From: Plasmopara viticola
Taxonomy: Eukaryota; Oomycota; Peronosporomycetes; Peronosporales; Peronosporaceae
NCBI GenBank assembly: GCA_001695595.3
Contig: MBPM02000018.1
Location: forward strand, 434,001-498,000
Direction: 5' to 3'
Length of the DNA stretch: 64,000 nt
Shown: positions 21,922 through 35,128 of the stretch, in pieces
Layout: the number at the start of each line of letters is the position of its first letter
Position numbering within the stretch: the stretch's first letter is position 1
The notes under the pieces: generated by a model
What the model saw: only the letters and a program-made list of their open reading frames with translations
What the model was told of the DNA's origin: nothing
Database searches by the model: none
Position numbers and translations under genes: made by a program

Positions 21922-24900
21922 CTAATGCTGTGTGTCCTTTGTTGCTGACTTGGTCTTGATTCCGGTGGCTTCGCGCAGATACTTAAGCATCTTGGTCCCA
22001 ACTGCCTTCGTCAGCATATCTGCAAGCTGACTCTTCGTGTCGATATATTCGATCTTCAACAGTCTTTCTTGCACGTTCTCACGAATAAAGTGGTGCTTGA
22101 TGTCCACATGCTTCGTCCTAGCATGGTATCCGGCGTTATTGGCTAACGCAATCGCACCCGGGTTGTCTTCCCAAACCTGTGTGCCTTCAACTTGCTCGTT
22201 GTCTTCCCAAACCTGTGTGCCTTCAACTTGCTCGTGACCCATGTCCTTTAGCATTGCCCGCGTCCAAAGAACTTCTTGTGTGCATAAACTGAGAGCCATA
22301 TACTCAGCTTCCGCTGAGCTCAGCGCAAGTGTCCGCTGGTACTTCGACTTAATTACCACTGGTGCGCTTGCAATCATGACCATAATTCCCGAGACCGAGC
22401 GTCTGTCATCCGTGTTGCTGCCCCAATCTGCATCCGAGTATGCCTTGACCGTAACGCTTCCAGTTCCTCGGTAGACGATACCGATTTGACGCGTGGTCTT
22501 CAGATACCGTACTACTCGAATTGCTGCGCTCCAATGTTGTAGTCCTGGGTTCTCCAGAAAACGTGATAGCTGCGTCACCACGTAAGCAATATCAGGCCGA
22601 GTGCATGTCGTTATGTACAGCAAGCATCTAATCAAAGAGCGATAAGGCTTTGATCGCATTGTCGACCGTCCCTCTTCCGTTGTGGGTGACTGCTTTGACG
22701 ACAGCTTCAATCCTGATACGCAAGGGCTTTCAACACTTTTGGCATCTTGTTGACCGAATCGCTTGACCACGTCATCGATGTAGCGAGTCTGTTTGATCAT
22801 CAAAATTCCGGCTGACCTGTCGTGATCAATTTCCATACCCAAAATAAATTCCGCCTGACCAAGCTCCTTCATCTTGAAAGCATTCTTGAGTACTCCCTTT
22901 ACTTGATTTAATTCTTTGCTGCTTCGTGCTGCGATAATCATGTCATCCACATATAGTCCAACGTAAGCAAAACCTTCTTTAGTTCTCTTGACATGAATAC
23001 ATTGATCTGCTCCGCAACTCTTAAAGCCATTCCTGATGAAGACACGATGTATTGTCTTGTTCCAGGCACTCGCTGCTTGCATTAGTCCGTAAATAGCCTT
23101 GTTTAGTTGACATATGTTTCCTTGAGCATTGTCGACACCAAGCGGAACTTCCATAAAAACGTTGTCCGTCAACACGCTATTAAGTTAAGCCGTGTCGACG
23201 TCCAGCTGTTCCATTTGATAGCCACATTCAACACATACCGCGAGAATTATTCGGATCGAATTCATGTTGGCAACCGGGGAATATGTCTCGAAAAAGTCAA
23301 CGCCATACTTCTGCTTAAAACCTCTCGCGACTAGTCGTGCCTTGTATCGCACGATAGCGCCATTCTGATCACGCTTTTTGAAAATATCCATCGTGATCCA
23401 ATTGTGCGTCCAATCCTTCCCTCGTGGCTGCAATGTCCACGTTTTATTCTCTTCGTGAGAGCGAAGCTCAGCATCCATTGCTTCACGCCATTTCATTGCA
23501 TCGTCGCTTGCCATTGCTTGAGTATAAGTAGTCGGTGAGTCCATATCATCGTCAATATTCACAGCGTAGGCAAGAAAGGCTTCCGCAATTAGTCCATCTT
23601 CGTCAATCCTAGCACGCTTTGGAGTCGGTGGGCCCTCACTTCCTTCTGTTGACTCTCCACCATCGGAACCGTTTCTTAGCATTAGCACTGGCTCACGTCT
23701 TATTCGTGTTCGCTCCAATTCAGGCCGAAACACTTGCACTTGGGAAGGTTGACGATACTCCGTTAGCTCAATCCCGTTTCGTACAGGGCTTTCAGAAGGC
23801 ATTAGCCGCTGTACAACGGCGCTTGGCGTACGATTTACATCCTCCATATCGACATCCTCGACTGTCTCTTCGACAGCTCCCATGGGATCGTCCGGAACTG
23901 ACTGTCGATCCACTTGATGCTGAACATTGACTTCATCACCATCCTTAACTACTTGAACAATTGTTTCCGGCTTAAGCTCTTGCGTGTCGTGGATGCCGCC
24001 CACCTCACGCTCATCCAACTTTACAGAGCGGGTCACTTTAATCTTGGTATTCTCCAAGTCAAACACGCGATAGCCCTTGACATTCTCTGCATAGCCAAGA
24101 AACATACACTTGAAACTCTTGGGTTCCAGTTTGGTCCGTTTCACATCGTCAATATGAGCGTAGCCTTGCGAACCAAATACGCGTAGGTGATCCATTCGAG
24201 GCTTCATTTTGAAAACTAGCTCATACGGCGTGGTGTCAGGATGGACCGTATTGCTGGAGCGATTAATTAAATAAACCGCTGTATTTACCGCTTCCGCCCA
24301 CCATTCCGTCGATACGCTCTTGTAGTGTAACATGCTGCGGGCTTTCTCCATAATTGTCCTGTTCATACGCTCCGCTACTCCGTTCTGCTGCGGGCTGTAT
24401 GGGACGGAGCGCTGGTGTACAATGCCGTTCTCTTGACATATTCCTGCCATTTTCTTGTTTACGAACTCGGTTCCGTTGTCGGATCGCAAACATCTTAGTC
24501 GTGCACCCCACTGGTTTTCGTATAATGTCAGAAACTCCTTGAACTTGCCAGCAACTTCACTCTTGCTCTTGATCAGAAAAATTGCAACATATCGTGAAAA
24601 GTCATTCACAAACGTGAGAATGTATTTGGCACCACCCTTCGAGATAGTTCGCATTGGCCCCATGACATCTGTGTGAACATGCTCCAACACACGTGTCGTC
24701 TTTGTCATTGAACGAGACGGAAACACCGTGATCGTCTGCTTGCCCTTCAAACACCCGGCACACAATATTTCCACACTTTGCTTGATAATTGGGATACCAT
24801 CAGTTAATCGCTGTGTCCTGATCAGCGCATCCTTGCTGGGGTGCCCCATGCGTGCATGCCAAAGCTCCCACTGATTGTCAGCCCCAGTATATTCAACGAG

Positions 24901-26037
24901 ACATGCTTCTTCTTGCTCACAGTCAAGAAAATACAACTTTCCAGCTTTTGTGCCCGACGCAATTGCTTGCTTCTTGTTCCAAATGACACATGACGAACGC
25001 GAAAATTCCACACTCATGCCACGCTCTGCCAGCTTGCCAACTGACAGCAACCTTCTGTCGAGTCCGGGAATGTGCAGAACTTCAACCATGCGAATCCTCA
25101 TTCCGTTCAAACCAGTCAATTTTACCGTGCCGACTCCTTTGACAAGCAACTTCTTCCCGTCTGCAATCGTAAGTTCGATGCTAGCTTCTAGGCCCTTGTA
25201 ATCAAACAAGTCCTTCTTGTGTGGGGTCATGTGGGAAGTTGCTCCACTATCAATCAGCCATCCTGATGACTTCCCTTTACCAACAGCAAACACCGTGTCG
25301 TCGCTGTTGAATCTTTTACCGGCCGGGCAGTTCCGCTTCATGTGTCCAAACTGGTCACAGTTGAAGCACTTGCCCTTGAATCCGCCGTTATTGCGTGGAG
25401 GACCACCCTTTCGTCCATTGTCCCGTCCACCTTTAATTCTTCTAGCATTTCCATTTCCATTTACGCGAAACGCTTTCTCTGTAGCTTCTTTCCTCTGCAG
25501 CTTCTCCGACTCTTTGAGCAGCTTCTCCTTGACTTCTATCAACGAAATGTCCCTTGCATTTTCCACAATCGACGAAATCAAGTCGTACTCCGAAGGTAGA
25601 CTGCTGAGAAGTACCACCAGCTGGCGTGACTCATCAATTTGCTCTCCCGTAGCCTGTAGTCCCACTACTAGCTCGTCAAAAGAGTCCAGATGCTCTGCCA
25701 TGCTTGTTCCACTTTCCATCTTGAACTCATGTAGACGACGAGTCATCACAACACGATTGTGAAGAGTCGAGCGATTGTAGAAATCGCGGAGGGTTCCCCA
25801 CGCCTCCATAGCACGCGTAGCCGACCGAATCTTGGTCTGGTGCTGGATCTCAACGCCTTGAGCAATGATGCCTAGCGCCTTGGCATCATTAACCAGCCAC
25901 GCCTCCGTGACGTCCTTCTCTTCCTTGACGGCCATGTTGTGTCCCAGGAGACCCTTCCGCGCCAGGGTCATCCTCATGTTAAACTCCGAGTGGTAATAGT
26001 TACCACTTCCTAGGAGGACTTCGGTGCGCTTGTTCAT
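21922..26037 (-). pseudogene. Copia Gag-Pol polyprotein with one in-frame stop
   Basis: A single frame from ATG 26037 to 21922, about 1371 codons, interrupted once by TAA at 23187-23185. Domains in order are a UBN2-type Gag, a zinc knuckle CFNCDQFGHMKRNC (about residue 224), an aspartic protease DSGATSH, an integrase with an H-H-C-C zinc finger and a core including RSDNGTEFVN and PYSPQQNGVAERMN, a reverse transcriptase with YVDDM, and RNase H (SDADWGS, SSAEAEYMAL). The stop falls directly after QLDVDTA, the first catalytic aspartate motif of the reverse transcriptase. A 12-residue tandem duplication lies in RNase H. The rest of the frame is undamaged, so the copy died recently or just after insertion. 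Confidence 0.95.
22163..22234 (-). repeat. 36-bp tandem duplication in the Copia RNase H region
   Basis: Two perfect 36-bp units (22163-22198, 22199-22234) repeat the 12 residues EQVEGTQVWEDN. The repeated segment includes the conserved E-D-N of Copia RNase H. The reading frame is preserved. Confidence 0.95.
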
Positions 26038-26079
26038 ATTGGGCGAGAACGTTGCTTGAGCTTGTTGCAGCTGTTAACC

Positions 26080-26225
26080 TGTTGAGAAGAAAGTAAAAAC
26101 CGAAGTGAATATATTTATCCTGACCAATGAACGGCTACCATATGTAATTACTAATTGTGACGTACTTGTAATTACTGTGAAGCCATCCACCTGTTCAACA
26201 TGCATTCAGCGGTGTAATGTTAACA
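26080..26225 (-). repeat. Copia 5' LTR (146 bp)
   Basis: Matches 21763-21908 with one mismatch. Its outer edge at 26225 abuts the inner end of the right inverted arm. Confidence 0.95.
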
Positions 26226-26529
26226 ATATTGTAGTCTATAAACTGAACTTTAAAACGCAGTTTATTGCACACTTCGATCCGTGTGTAAAAAGTCGTCATC
26301 GGCCGATTGTATATATATATTTTTGTACAAAGTACTGTGTAATATCGTTACACATGGTAGCACTTTATAATCAAATCTTGGCAAATTGTCTACCACAATC
26401 CTCGCAAAGGTTTTGTGATGGACCAAACCATATCGGTCTGACGTGCAGTCTGTACTGCTCGAAAGACTTGTTGGTTTTCGTGGCCTGAGGAGGCGATTGC
26501 ATTTAAAATATCCCTCCTGCCAAGCAGCT

Positions 26530-29500
26530 GAATTGCGTCAGAATATCTAAGCTCTAGGAAAAAGTGTGTTGTGAAGCTTAGGCAGCATAAGCTCTAGTAC
26601 GTTCGATATAGCGCCAAGTATAGGGTCCAAGCAAGGAAAACATGAGAATTTACCTTGAAAGGAAAGTTTTTTTTCTGAACGGTATAAGTTACAGAGACTA
26701 GGTGTGCGTGGTGTTAGCAATTATTTTTTGGAAGACCAAACTGGCTTGAAGCGGAGCCCTCAGCAATGAATGCACTTTATCGAAGTGTTTTGTCTTGTAC
26801 AAACGCTTAAAGGAACAAGTGAAAGAAGCGATTCTTCCGACGAACTTTCAACTCACATAGCGTCCACACTTCAATGCTTGAAAGTGAAAGAGGCGGGAGT
26901 TTCATTAACACGTTTAAGATTTTAAAGTGCTGAAAGTATCAATACTGGAGCGTCACTCTCCAGGCAAGTCAAAAAGACTGTGTTTGAGGATGGCCCAGTT
27001 GTAGACCAACATTATATTCGCCAATTAAAAAGCAAGCACAAAGAATGAAAGAGGTGATCGAAATTATTCTCTCGAATAGAGTAGCCTACAGGCAGTCTCA
27101 CTACTCCAACTTGCCGCGCATTCCAGCATTCAATAATAGCAAACCTGCCGCAGGCAAAGCAAGACGTGCCGAACCCTAGGAGCCGACGAATCGAACATTT
27201 GTATTGCTCAAGGACTTTAAAGCGTCGCTGACAAAATGTCGCCTTCAGAGCCAGGAAAACGTTAGAGGAGTGGTGCTTTAGAAAGTAGAATTAGGACATC
27301 ATAATGGATGTGTGCTTCATGCACACCATTGAAACTTTGTCCCTTAAAGCTTGGCAGCTTTCATGAGACCACCAGCAGTGGTGGGCGGCTGGTTGTATGG
27401 GTAGGCTTACGAATTTTAAACAAAAATACCCTCTTAAGTTTAAAAGACATTAATGCGTCGAAGGGTTTCACGCGCCAGAATGCAACAGAGTCTAAAAATA
27501 GGTTGGCTCATACTAGAGGAAACATTGCCAGGATATTTGCTCAAGTGATGCTGCAGCTGGATTGGTAAACGGTATACCCAAATATGAGAAGAATCCGCCA
27601 AACTCGTTGCTTAAAACAACGGAACCCTAGAGCACTGGTTGCATATTAAGGGAGTTGGTGCTCCAATCGGTTGTCGTTTAAGCCTGATTCGTTTTGTACT
27701 CTTTCTGAGTCTACTACATAAATAGTCCCACATGTGAGAGCTATGTGATGTGTTAATTGGTCAAATTTGCGGCTCAAACAACGGCTTATGAAAGATCTTG
27801 CCGGCACTGGCGAGCCGCTTGAAGTCGATATAAATCTGCTATTTCTTTGTCTTGCCACGATTGAATGACAGCTCGGCCATAGTGGTAATTGTATGCCGCA
27901 TAAAAACTTTCGCTATTGGCCAAGTCATGATTTTATCTATCGTGTGATACCTGTTTAGCAAGAAAAGCAAGCAGTATCTAATCAATATGATCTTACGGAC
28001 ATGACGGCCATAGAATTAATTCGCGATTTATCCGCTACGATTTTGCAAACACTATTTCAGCTAATAACAAGATATTGAATTGGTAACCAGTCTTGGCTAA
28101 ATGGTCAGACGAGAAAGGTCAGTCGTGTGCTTAATGACACACTGCAAAGTACGTCCGCTGAGAAGCCACATTCGTAGGTCAATCACTTCGAATAGGTGAG
28201 CTTGCAATCTACAATGCGTCTCACGTATCTAAGGGCTTTACGCTTTTGAATGATAAGACACAATAACGCTCCGTCAACGCTTATAAAAGCACATTCTCCC
28301 AGGTATTAGCGGGATAGAGCAAGATTAGTATTTTCTCGTAGGTCTCTAATTCAATTTTATTTTTCCCGGCAACTAATTTCTGTCTTTGCAAAAAGCCGGC
28401 TGGATGTAAAAGAAGAGAAACATATTTTCAAACACATATGAAAGGAAAATTAAGATATTTTAATTGCGGGAGATACGATATTGCTGGGTGCCAAAGCTAC
28501 CACTAGAATGATAAATTGGTACTATCAAACAAATATAAACATTGCATCGTCGGACCTTAAACGATTCTACCGTCGGCGCACACCATCTAATTTCTCAAGA
28601 CGACGTCGATATACTCGGTGGAAAAATCGCGATCCTTGATAGTGTAAGTCTCTTATGAGCGTCAGAATGCCAGAAATAACTGGTAAGGCAAGTACAAGAA
28701 GCCATACGGCGGGTAATAGTGCTCATAGTCTCCACCGTCGTGATCGTAACGATGAGGGGCTGATTTTGAGCGCTTTGAGAAGGAGGAGAAATCTGACATT
28801 CATAACCATTAGAAAATCGTCTTTTTGGCGCAATTAAAAAATTTTACGCCGCGAAGCGCGGTGGCTCAATTGATCGTAGAATATACGGTCAAAGAGGTCC
28901 GGTATCTTCGCAAATGTCTCACAGCCGCAGCCCGACTGCCAAGGTAGTCTTAAGAAAAAAAACTTTTCAGTGCGCTAATCAGCTACGGAGGGGTTTTAAC
29001 TACAAATGGAGGAGAATGCTCGTTGGTTGCCAAAGCCAGCTACGCTTTTATGTATTGGCGTGGTCATGAGAGCTGTTGGATCGGCTGCTCAGATGCTTTT
29101 TGATCTAAAATCTGAAGCAGCGCACAATTCGCACGTAATCAGCAGTCGTTTGACTGCGCGTTTAGTTACAACGGAAGTGGCAGTACACTCGCGCTCAAAC
29201 GTTACGTTACCAGTGCCTAGGTTAACATTTAAAGATAAGTGACCAAGTTTTACTTCAAAGCTCACGGACGCAAAATGCGTAGTCGAATGCTTTGAGATTT
29301 CAATCAGCGAAACCCGAAAGTTTTACCCACTCCCAAAGTGTTTCACCAATACAAGTGTAATGTTAAGAGTATCAAAGGTTTTCCCAAATTCGTAGGCCGC
29401 TCACGGGATGGCGATTTGTGCTGAAAAAAACTGTCGATGAGCAAATTGTAGAGCCTGTTATAGACCACTTTATTGACTCGAATCGTTGTATCCAACCTTT

Positions 29501-32500
29501 GAATGTTTAAGGGCTGCCTTCTGTAAGTTTTTTTCTCTTCCTTAATCACAATGTTGGATATCTAATTTTCACGAGTATTTAAGGTTGGATCTTTGCCTCT
29601 AGGGATCGTCAAGTAATTTCTATATTTATGTGCGTAGGTTTCCGCACGAACGATGAGTCTAATAACTCTTGCACCAGTAAGATTTGCCTCGGGCAGTGAT
29701 GCCGCTTGAGGTTATTGACGTTTATTTTGGGTTCCTCTGTAGTTTGGAATCGCTTGGTGGTCTTTGTGGACACATATGTCTATTAGAACATCTTCTATTG
29801 CTTTTTGGTGGGCGAACCACTTTTTGGCCTATCGCCTGCAGCGCAGGTACAGCTTTTATAGCAATTGAGTCATTTCTTCAAGCACAGCATGAATAGTAGA
29901 CACAGCCTTTGTGGCAGGATGAGCGTTTGTGGTAATTTCAACGTTAGCTACTGAGCGCGGTTGTAGAGAGCCCGGTTGTAGAGCAGATGCAACTTTAAAT
30001 GTCGAAAGTAGCCTTCTTGGTTGTTGGGTTTGGTCATCGTTATATGAAAAGCCGAATAGCAGCTTTTTTTGCTGCCGGATTGGTCATCGAAATGGATGAA
30101 TTGACTTCGTAGTGCAAAGGTCAATTGTGATAGGTCAAACTCATTTTAAATTTAGATTAGGGACCGTAAATCGACACCGGCTTCGATTCCTAGAGTGACC
30201 ACTAACGCTTTAGAAGACAAGTTCAACGAATAACAGGAGGGCTCTTCACATGAGCATTATCCAACCAATGTAGGCCATAACGCCAATAGGTACGCTCAAC
30301 TGCTTGGTGGGCCATGCGGGATTTTCGAAGGTCACTTTTTGTATGGCATGCACGAAAGAAACTTATCCTTGAAACTCCAACTGTTTCAGCAAAAACTTGA
30401 GTCTGCTATGCGCGTACTTTTAGCGCCGCATCAAATGCCACTTTGTATATTTCACTCGGCGTCGTAAGAGTGTGATATACACTGGTATGGCATACCTTTC
30501 GGTAATCTTTAACAATGTTACCACCCGGTTTCAATAATCAGAACTATGCTGAAAATTGAATGCGTCACACCCTCACATTCCAGTATGTTTATACGTCAGT
30601 AACCTTAAACTACTAAATTGTGACTTCGTCAGTTGAAACGAGTCACCTTCAAAATGACTTGGCTTTGGCTAGGATTAGGCTAACTATCTACTAATCTAGT
30701 CCTGTCGACCGAGGAGCTGCGCATCTACGGCACTTCAGAGTAATAAAATTCTCTGAGCTGTAATTTATCATCGTCGCACCCCGAATCCTCTAACATGATG
30801 TTCAAATCGTATCTGCCTTCGGCTATTTTATCGATACAGCCACCGCGACTTGGTGGTGGCGTGGCAAACTTGTAGCGGTGGCCGTCAACTCCCTTTATTT
30901 GTAAAGGAGTTTTGTAAAACTGCTTTTACTCTTGCTTGCAAGCAGAATATGTTAGCGTTGGTGGGGTTGAAGGCTTGCCGGAAAAACACTGCATATAACT
31001 GTTTCTTCGTGTGCTCTCAGAGCGCTAAATGCTATTGTTACGGGTAAGTGACCACCTTTTACCCCAGCTTGCCAGATGAGAGAGTGCAAACGCCACATAC
31101 AGAAAGTTACACGAGGTAGTGGCTCCTTAAACGGCCATCTCAAAATTTTCTATCCAAGATGTGTTTTGCTTATTCTTTCCTTCATCGGTGGAAAAAGCAG
31201 CTTTCATCCTGCACTAGATGCTACTGCGAGGGCAAAGACTCCAAGATGAATCGACCCGCTCTCCCTCACTTTTTGGAGGCGTAGCTTGCGCTGCTGCGAG
31301 GTCTCGCTAGCTTTATGAGCCTGAGGAGGTAATTGCATGTGAAGACTCATGCTATCGAGCAACTTGAACGTGTCAAATGGATTATTTTCCTTAGGTTTTT
31401 TCGGCGTAATAAACTCTCCTGCTTCTCGTTTGATACACAATTATCGAATACAATGCGCTGCGAATCGACACGAACTTGTTCTTACGTACACAGTTAAAGA
31501 CTGCCAACGAAGAATTGACAGTAAGTTACCGCTTGCAAGAACGAAGAGCGAATAATTTTATGCTATTTTCCCTGGCTAAACGACGAAGCAAATACAGCCA
31601 AACTCATTTAAATTTCGACGAAACAAACACAGCCAAATTCATTTAGATTTAACATGACTAATGGAAACACTGGTTTTGATCAGCGAGGTAACTAAATAGT
31701 CGCTAGCGATGACCGGCACCAATTTACCAGCGAGTGTAATGAGTGGTCTTTCGCCATCGTATAAAACTTCAAATCATTGTTAAAGCTGAGCATACTGTAG
31801 AATCTTTGGACATCACACAATCTCTTGGGATGGAAACGAACGCCAAACTATTCATTTGTGCACCGATAAAAAGAAAGCAGCCGCAATTGCCTCTATTATG
31901 AACTACGCGATGACTATAATCGATGTGCTGCACAAAGATTGTTCTATTAATTGTAATGTTGATCGTATAGCAATTTCAATTAACTTTGGCTGTGAAATGA
32001 CGAAAATATAAATGCTCTTAAACGCTTGAGATGGCTTCGTTTGCGATTTTGAGCTTAACGTATGCTAATTATATAATAGGGGACGATTGACAATATCTGG
32101 GACTTTGTCCAGCCTTAAGGCAGAAAGTTTGAGCATGCGGAGCGCATGGTATCGTGGATGAGAGCGCAAATAAATGCGGACCCTCATTTTTAAACAAAGC
32201 TGAAGGCTTAGACTAACATTCAGGTGATTGATTTTGTTCATAAATCGTCAAATGCTTGCCCACGCAAAAAGTAATGTTCCCCTAACGTGGGACGCTGGTT
32301 GTTATCCGAACAGGACCGGGTTTCGTACCCTTCATTACACCTTGGGATTTTCCGAGGTAGTGGCACGTCCATTTTACGTAGCTGTTGCACACTCTTTTGA
32401 ATGCGGGTTGGTAGGGTAGCCACATCTTTGGGTGTGATTGATTGTCCTCTTTGGTGATTTATCTCCGGCTGCTTTTATTGCGATCCTGTGGGTTACCACC

Positions 32501-34570
32501 CGATTTAGGATCGAGCGACTGACTGCTCAAGTCACAGGGTCGGTTTTGCCTGTGGTAAGATTGATGGGTTTCTATCTGCGCCAGAATTTGACAATCGTTC
32601 ATTAGTTGATGATATAGATAGCACTCGTGCATGGCAAATAGAAAAATTAAACATCCTCCCACGCCTTTTAACACAAGTCTTCTGCGGTTTCGAGGCTTTT
32701 GTAAATTTGAAAAACTAATTTACGTTTCTTATACCAATATATAAAGGAATAAATCTTTTAAAATAGAAGGAAATGACTTCGTGATGATAATAAAATGATT
32801 ATTTACTCAATTAATAAGTAAATATTTGTTGGAAAAGCCATCTGTTAATGTGCCCTTAAAGAATCTTTATGTGATTGCCGACATTCAACAACGAATATTT
32901 TTTGCTGACCTTCTCAATGAAGATCAGCAGGTTTGTCTCGGATGTACGCCGTCAGTTGCAGCGACTATGAGGCTTTCATTGCACCTTATGATAGCTTTTA
33001 ATTGACGCAAGGCCAAAGTTTGTTGTCCGAAGCTGGTGTTGTCATAACTTTCCAATGATTATTGCTGAGTGCAAGATACAAGCCAGACTGCTGCTACTAA
33101 GACTTAAATTTGTCGGCCCAAGCCTTGGAAGTCCACTTGTTTAGTAAACAAAGAATTGCTCTGTTTTTTCTGCACGAATTTATCACTTATATAGGCCCAA
33201 GTTTTGCAAGAAGCAAATAAATAGTCTAAATTTCTTAGCACGAGCTTGTCAACGCTAACAACGCGCGAAATACAGAAATAGTAACGTCCTATGTGATGGC
33301 CATTATTCTGCCGACGAAGCGTATGAACGCTACCGTATTTGCCAATCAAGAAAGTCATATCAGCTTCTTTCTGAGACCATCACCATCGATATACTTTTGC
33401 TTTGAGCAACGACATAAACAATATCGTCACTCGTACATGTATCGTATTATTTTTGTTTCCAGCAGATAGACCTTCTGTGGACCCGTTAGCAATCGCGAAG
33501 AAGGTCGAAAAACTAGTGGCAGCTAGTTTTTCGAGAAACATTTTTGCGGTTGCTTTACGCTTTCAAATTGAGTGTTCCACAAGAAAAAACTGCGATTACA
33601 CTCTTTGTACTTGCTACCCTACTTTTGCCTACTTTGACGCACGAAGGCTCAAACTTCAAATGGCAGCTTAAATAGAATCTTAAAAGAACTTAACCTAAAA
33701 AATGGCGCAGAAGTATTGTTACTAGATGCAGTAACACTACATCCTTACTCGATGTGAAAATCGCATTTTTTTCAGCCGAAGATCTGGTTAAATAGCAAAA
33801 CTAATTGGCCTTTTCATCACGATAGCACAAAAATTAATCAGCCACCCACTCCAGCTCAGCGCCTCGCTCCACGTAGCCGTTGTTCGACGCCACGAGCGTA
33901 AGCGTCGACCACCTTTGTACGAGATCAACTTTTTTTCCTAGAGTACGTTTTGACCCTATTTGTACGTCAGCATCTGCTTTCGCCAATATGTACTCTCCTG
34001 TATCACAATATACTGTCAAGCGGTCGCTGCAAAGCGAAAAATTGGCATTCTATATAACAGCTGGTGAGTACTCAAGATAGCCGTCTCAAAGTCTCTGGAT
34101 CCGAGCAAGCCATTTTCACGACTTTGAGTCTCAGATCGTCATTACTGGATGTCAATATCCTGGCATTTTGACAACACTGTTTGGAAAAACTTTAATCGTA
34201 AAAGTACCAGTATATAAGTAATGCGAAATCTACCCTACATTTGTACATTTTCAGAGCTGATCGTGCTAGATTTTAAACAGCTGCTAAAAGAGAAAACAGA
34301 TTCAAAGTAAGCGATCGACACCTTACTTGCGCATGCTTTCGTGATGCCGGATCGGGAGGTCGTGCGACGAGTGGTTGTTAAATTGCTGCTTTTTTCTGTA
34401 AAGAAAAAGGCGTCATCTGAAAAGCTTAAGAAGTAACATCATTGTAGGATGCAAATCTCTGCTGCAAACATCGGCAATCAAATATTGAAACGGCACGATT
34501 ACGCTGTCTTAATGTTGAAAAGCTTTGCCGCTACGTGTGGTTTTGCTAATACCTGTCATCGAAATGGACG
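26530..34570. other. Decayed, unassigned DNA of the right arm
   Basis: Mirror image of 2050-9957. Open stretches include 29006-29242 (+), 29549-29343 (-, KKTYRRQPLNIQRLD), 31440-31204 (-) and 33402-33671 (+). No family was recognised, and stops and frameshifts are common. The frame at 33402-33671 runs through the ~105 bp missing from the left arm. Confidence 0.5.
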
Positions 34571-34573
34571 ACC

Positions 34574-34591
34574 TCACTTTCAAAGTTTTCC
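34574..34591 (+). promoter_or_regulatory. Candidate oomycete initiator-like core promoter
   Basis: tcactttcaaagttttcc, identical to the left-arm counterpart, about 30-47 bp before the ATG of the right secreted-protein gene. Confidence 0.4.
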
Positions 34592-34620
34592 TTTGAGCAG
34601 CAGCTACCTTCTTGGTCAAA

Positions 34621-35128
34621 ATGCGCGTCTCGTTTGTTCTTTCGCTCATCGCCGCCCCCGCGCTAACTTCTGCTACTCTTGACCCCTGTCGAACCAACTC
34701 CCTCGGCATGTGCCCAACTACCGTCAACTGCAAAGCAACGACGAGTTCCCCAGCAATACAAGCTGCAGAGTGCTCTCACAACACTCGCACACATGATAAG
34801 CAGGTCTTCGCCATCTTTATTCAGGATCATAAGTACGACGGCAATCATGGCTACCCGTACGGCACGTGTCATGCGTACACTTGTGACGGGCCGATGAAAA
34901 CCGAAATGGAGCAAAAAGAAGACTGCTGGACGTTCTTTTGGAAGTAAGTCGCTTGATTTCTATTTTATTTATAATGGCGATACTAATGTTTCGGTGCTAT
35001 TGAGTAGTGGCAACGGTACGAATAAGGGCGTCGGTACCGGATGCATTCAAGACCCCGAAACGGGCGAGTGTGGCTGTGAGAACTCGAAGGACGGCAAGTT
35101 TTATGCCGGTAAAACTGACTGTAAATAA
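34621..35128 (+). CDS. Small secreted cysteine-rich protein, right copy
   Basis: Two exons, 34621-34943 and 35008-35128 (TAA stop), with the same GTAAGT/TAG splice sites as the left copy, encode 147 residues. The signal peptide reads MRVSFVLSLIAAPALTSA, with three substitutions relative to the left copy. The mature region differs by about one residue (QKEDC versus KKEDC) and keeps all 11 cysteines. The protein is expected to be exported. The intact frame, splice sites and promoter motif suggest the gene can still be expressed. Function unknown; it resembles oomycete apoplastic small cysteine-rich proteins. Confidence 0.85.

Larger units (their letters stand above)
21763..26225 (-). mobile_element. 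Complete Copia LTR retrotransposon, recently inserted
   Basis: A 4463-bp element on the minus strand with two 146-bp LTRs that differ at one base (t at 21863-21864 region versus a in the other copy). On the coding strand each LTR starts TGTTAACATT and ends TTCTCAACA. The flanks are atatg (21758-21762) and atatt (26226-26230), an imperfect 5-bp target duplication. A purine-rich stretch, ggtgagtgggag, precedes the 3' LTR. The leader between 5' LTR and ATG is only 42 bp, and its first bases (ggttaacagc) should be the primer-binding site but match no tRNA 3' end I can name. Near-identical LTRs mean a recent insertion. Confidence 0.95.

Noticed and set aside
23180..23190. Programmed stop readthrough in the Copia element
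   Set aside because: Recoding in retroelements lies at the Gag-Pol border. This stop is inside the reverse transcriptase catalytic motif, so it is an inactivating mutation.
23619..25762. Plus-strand open frames of up to 181 codons across the Copia element
   Set aside because: Antisense to the Gag-Pol frame and without recognisable features.
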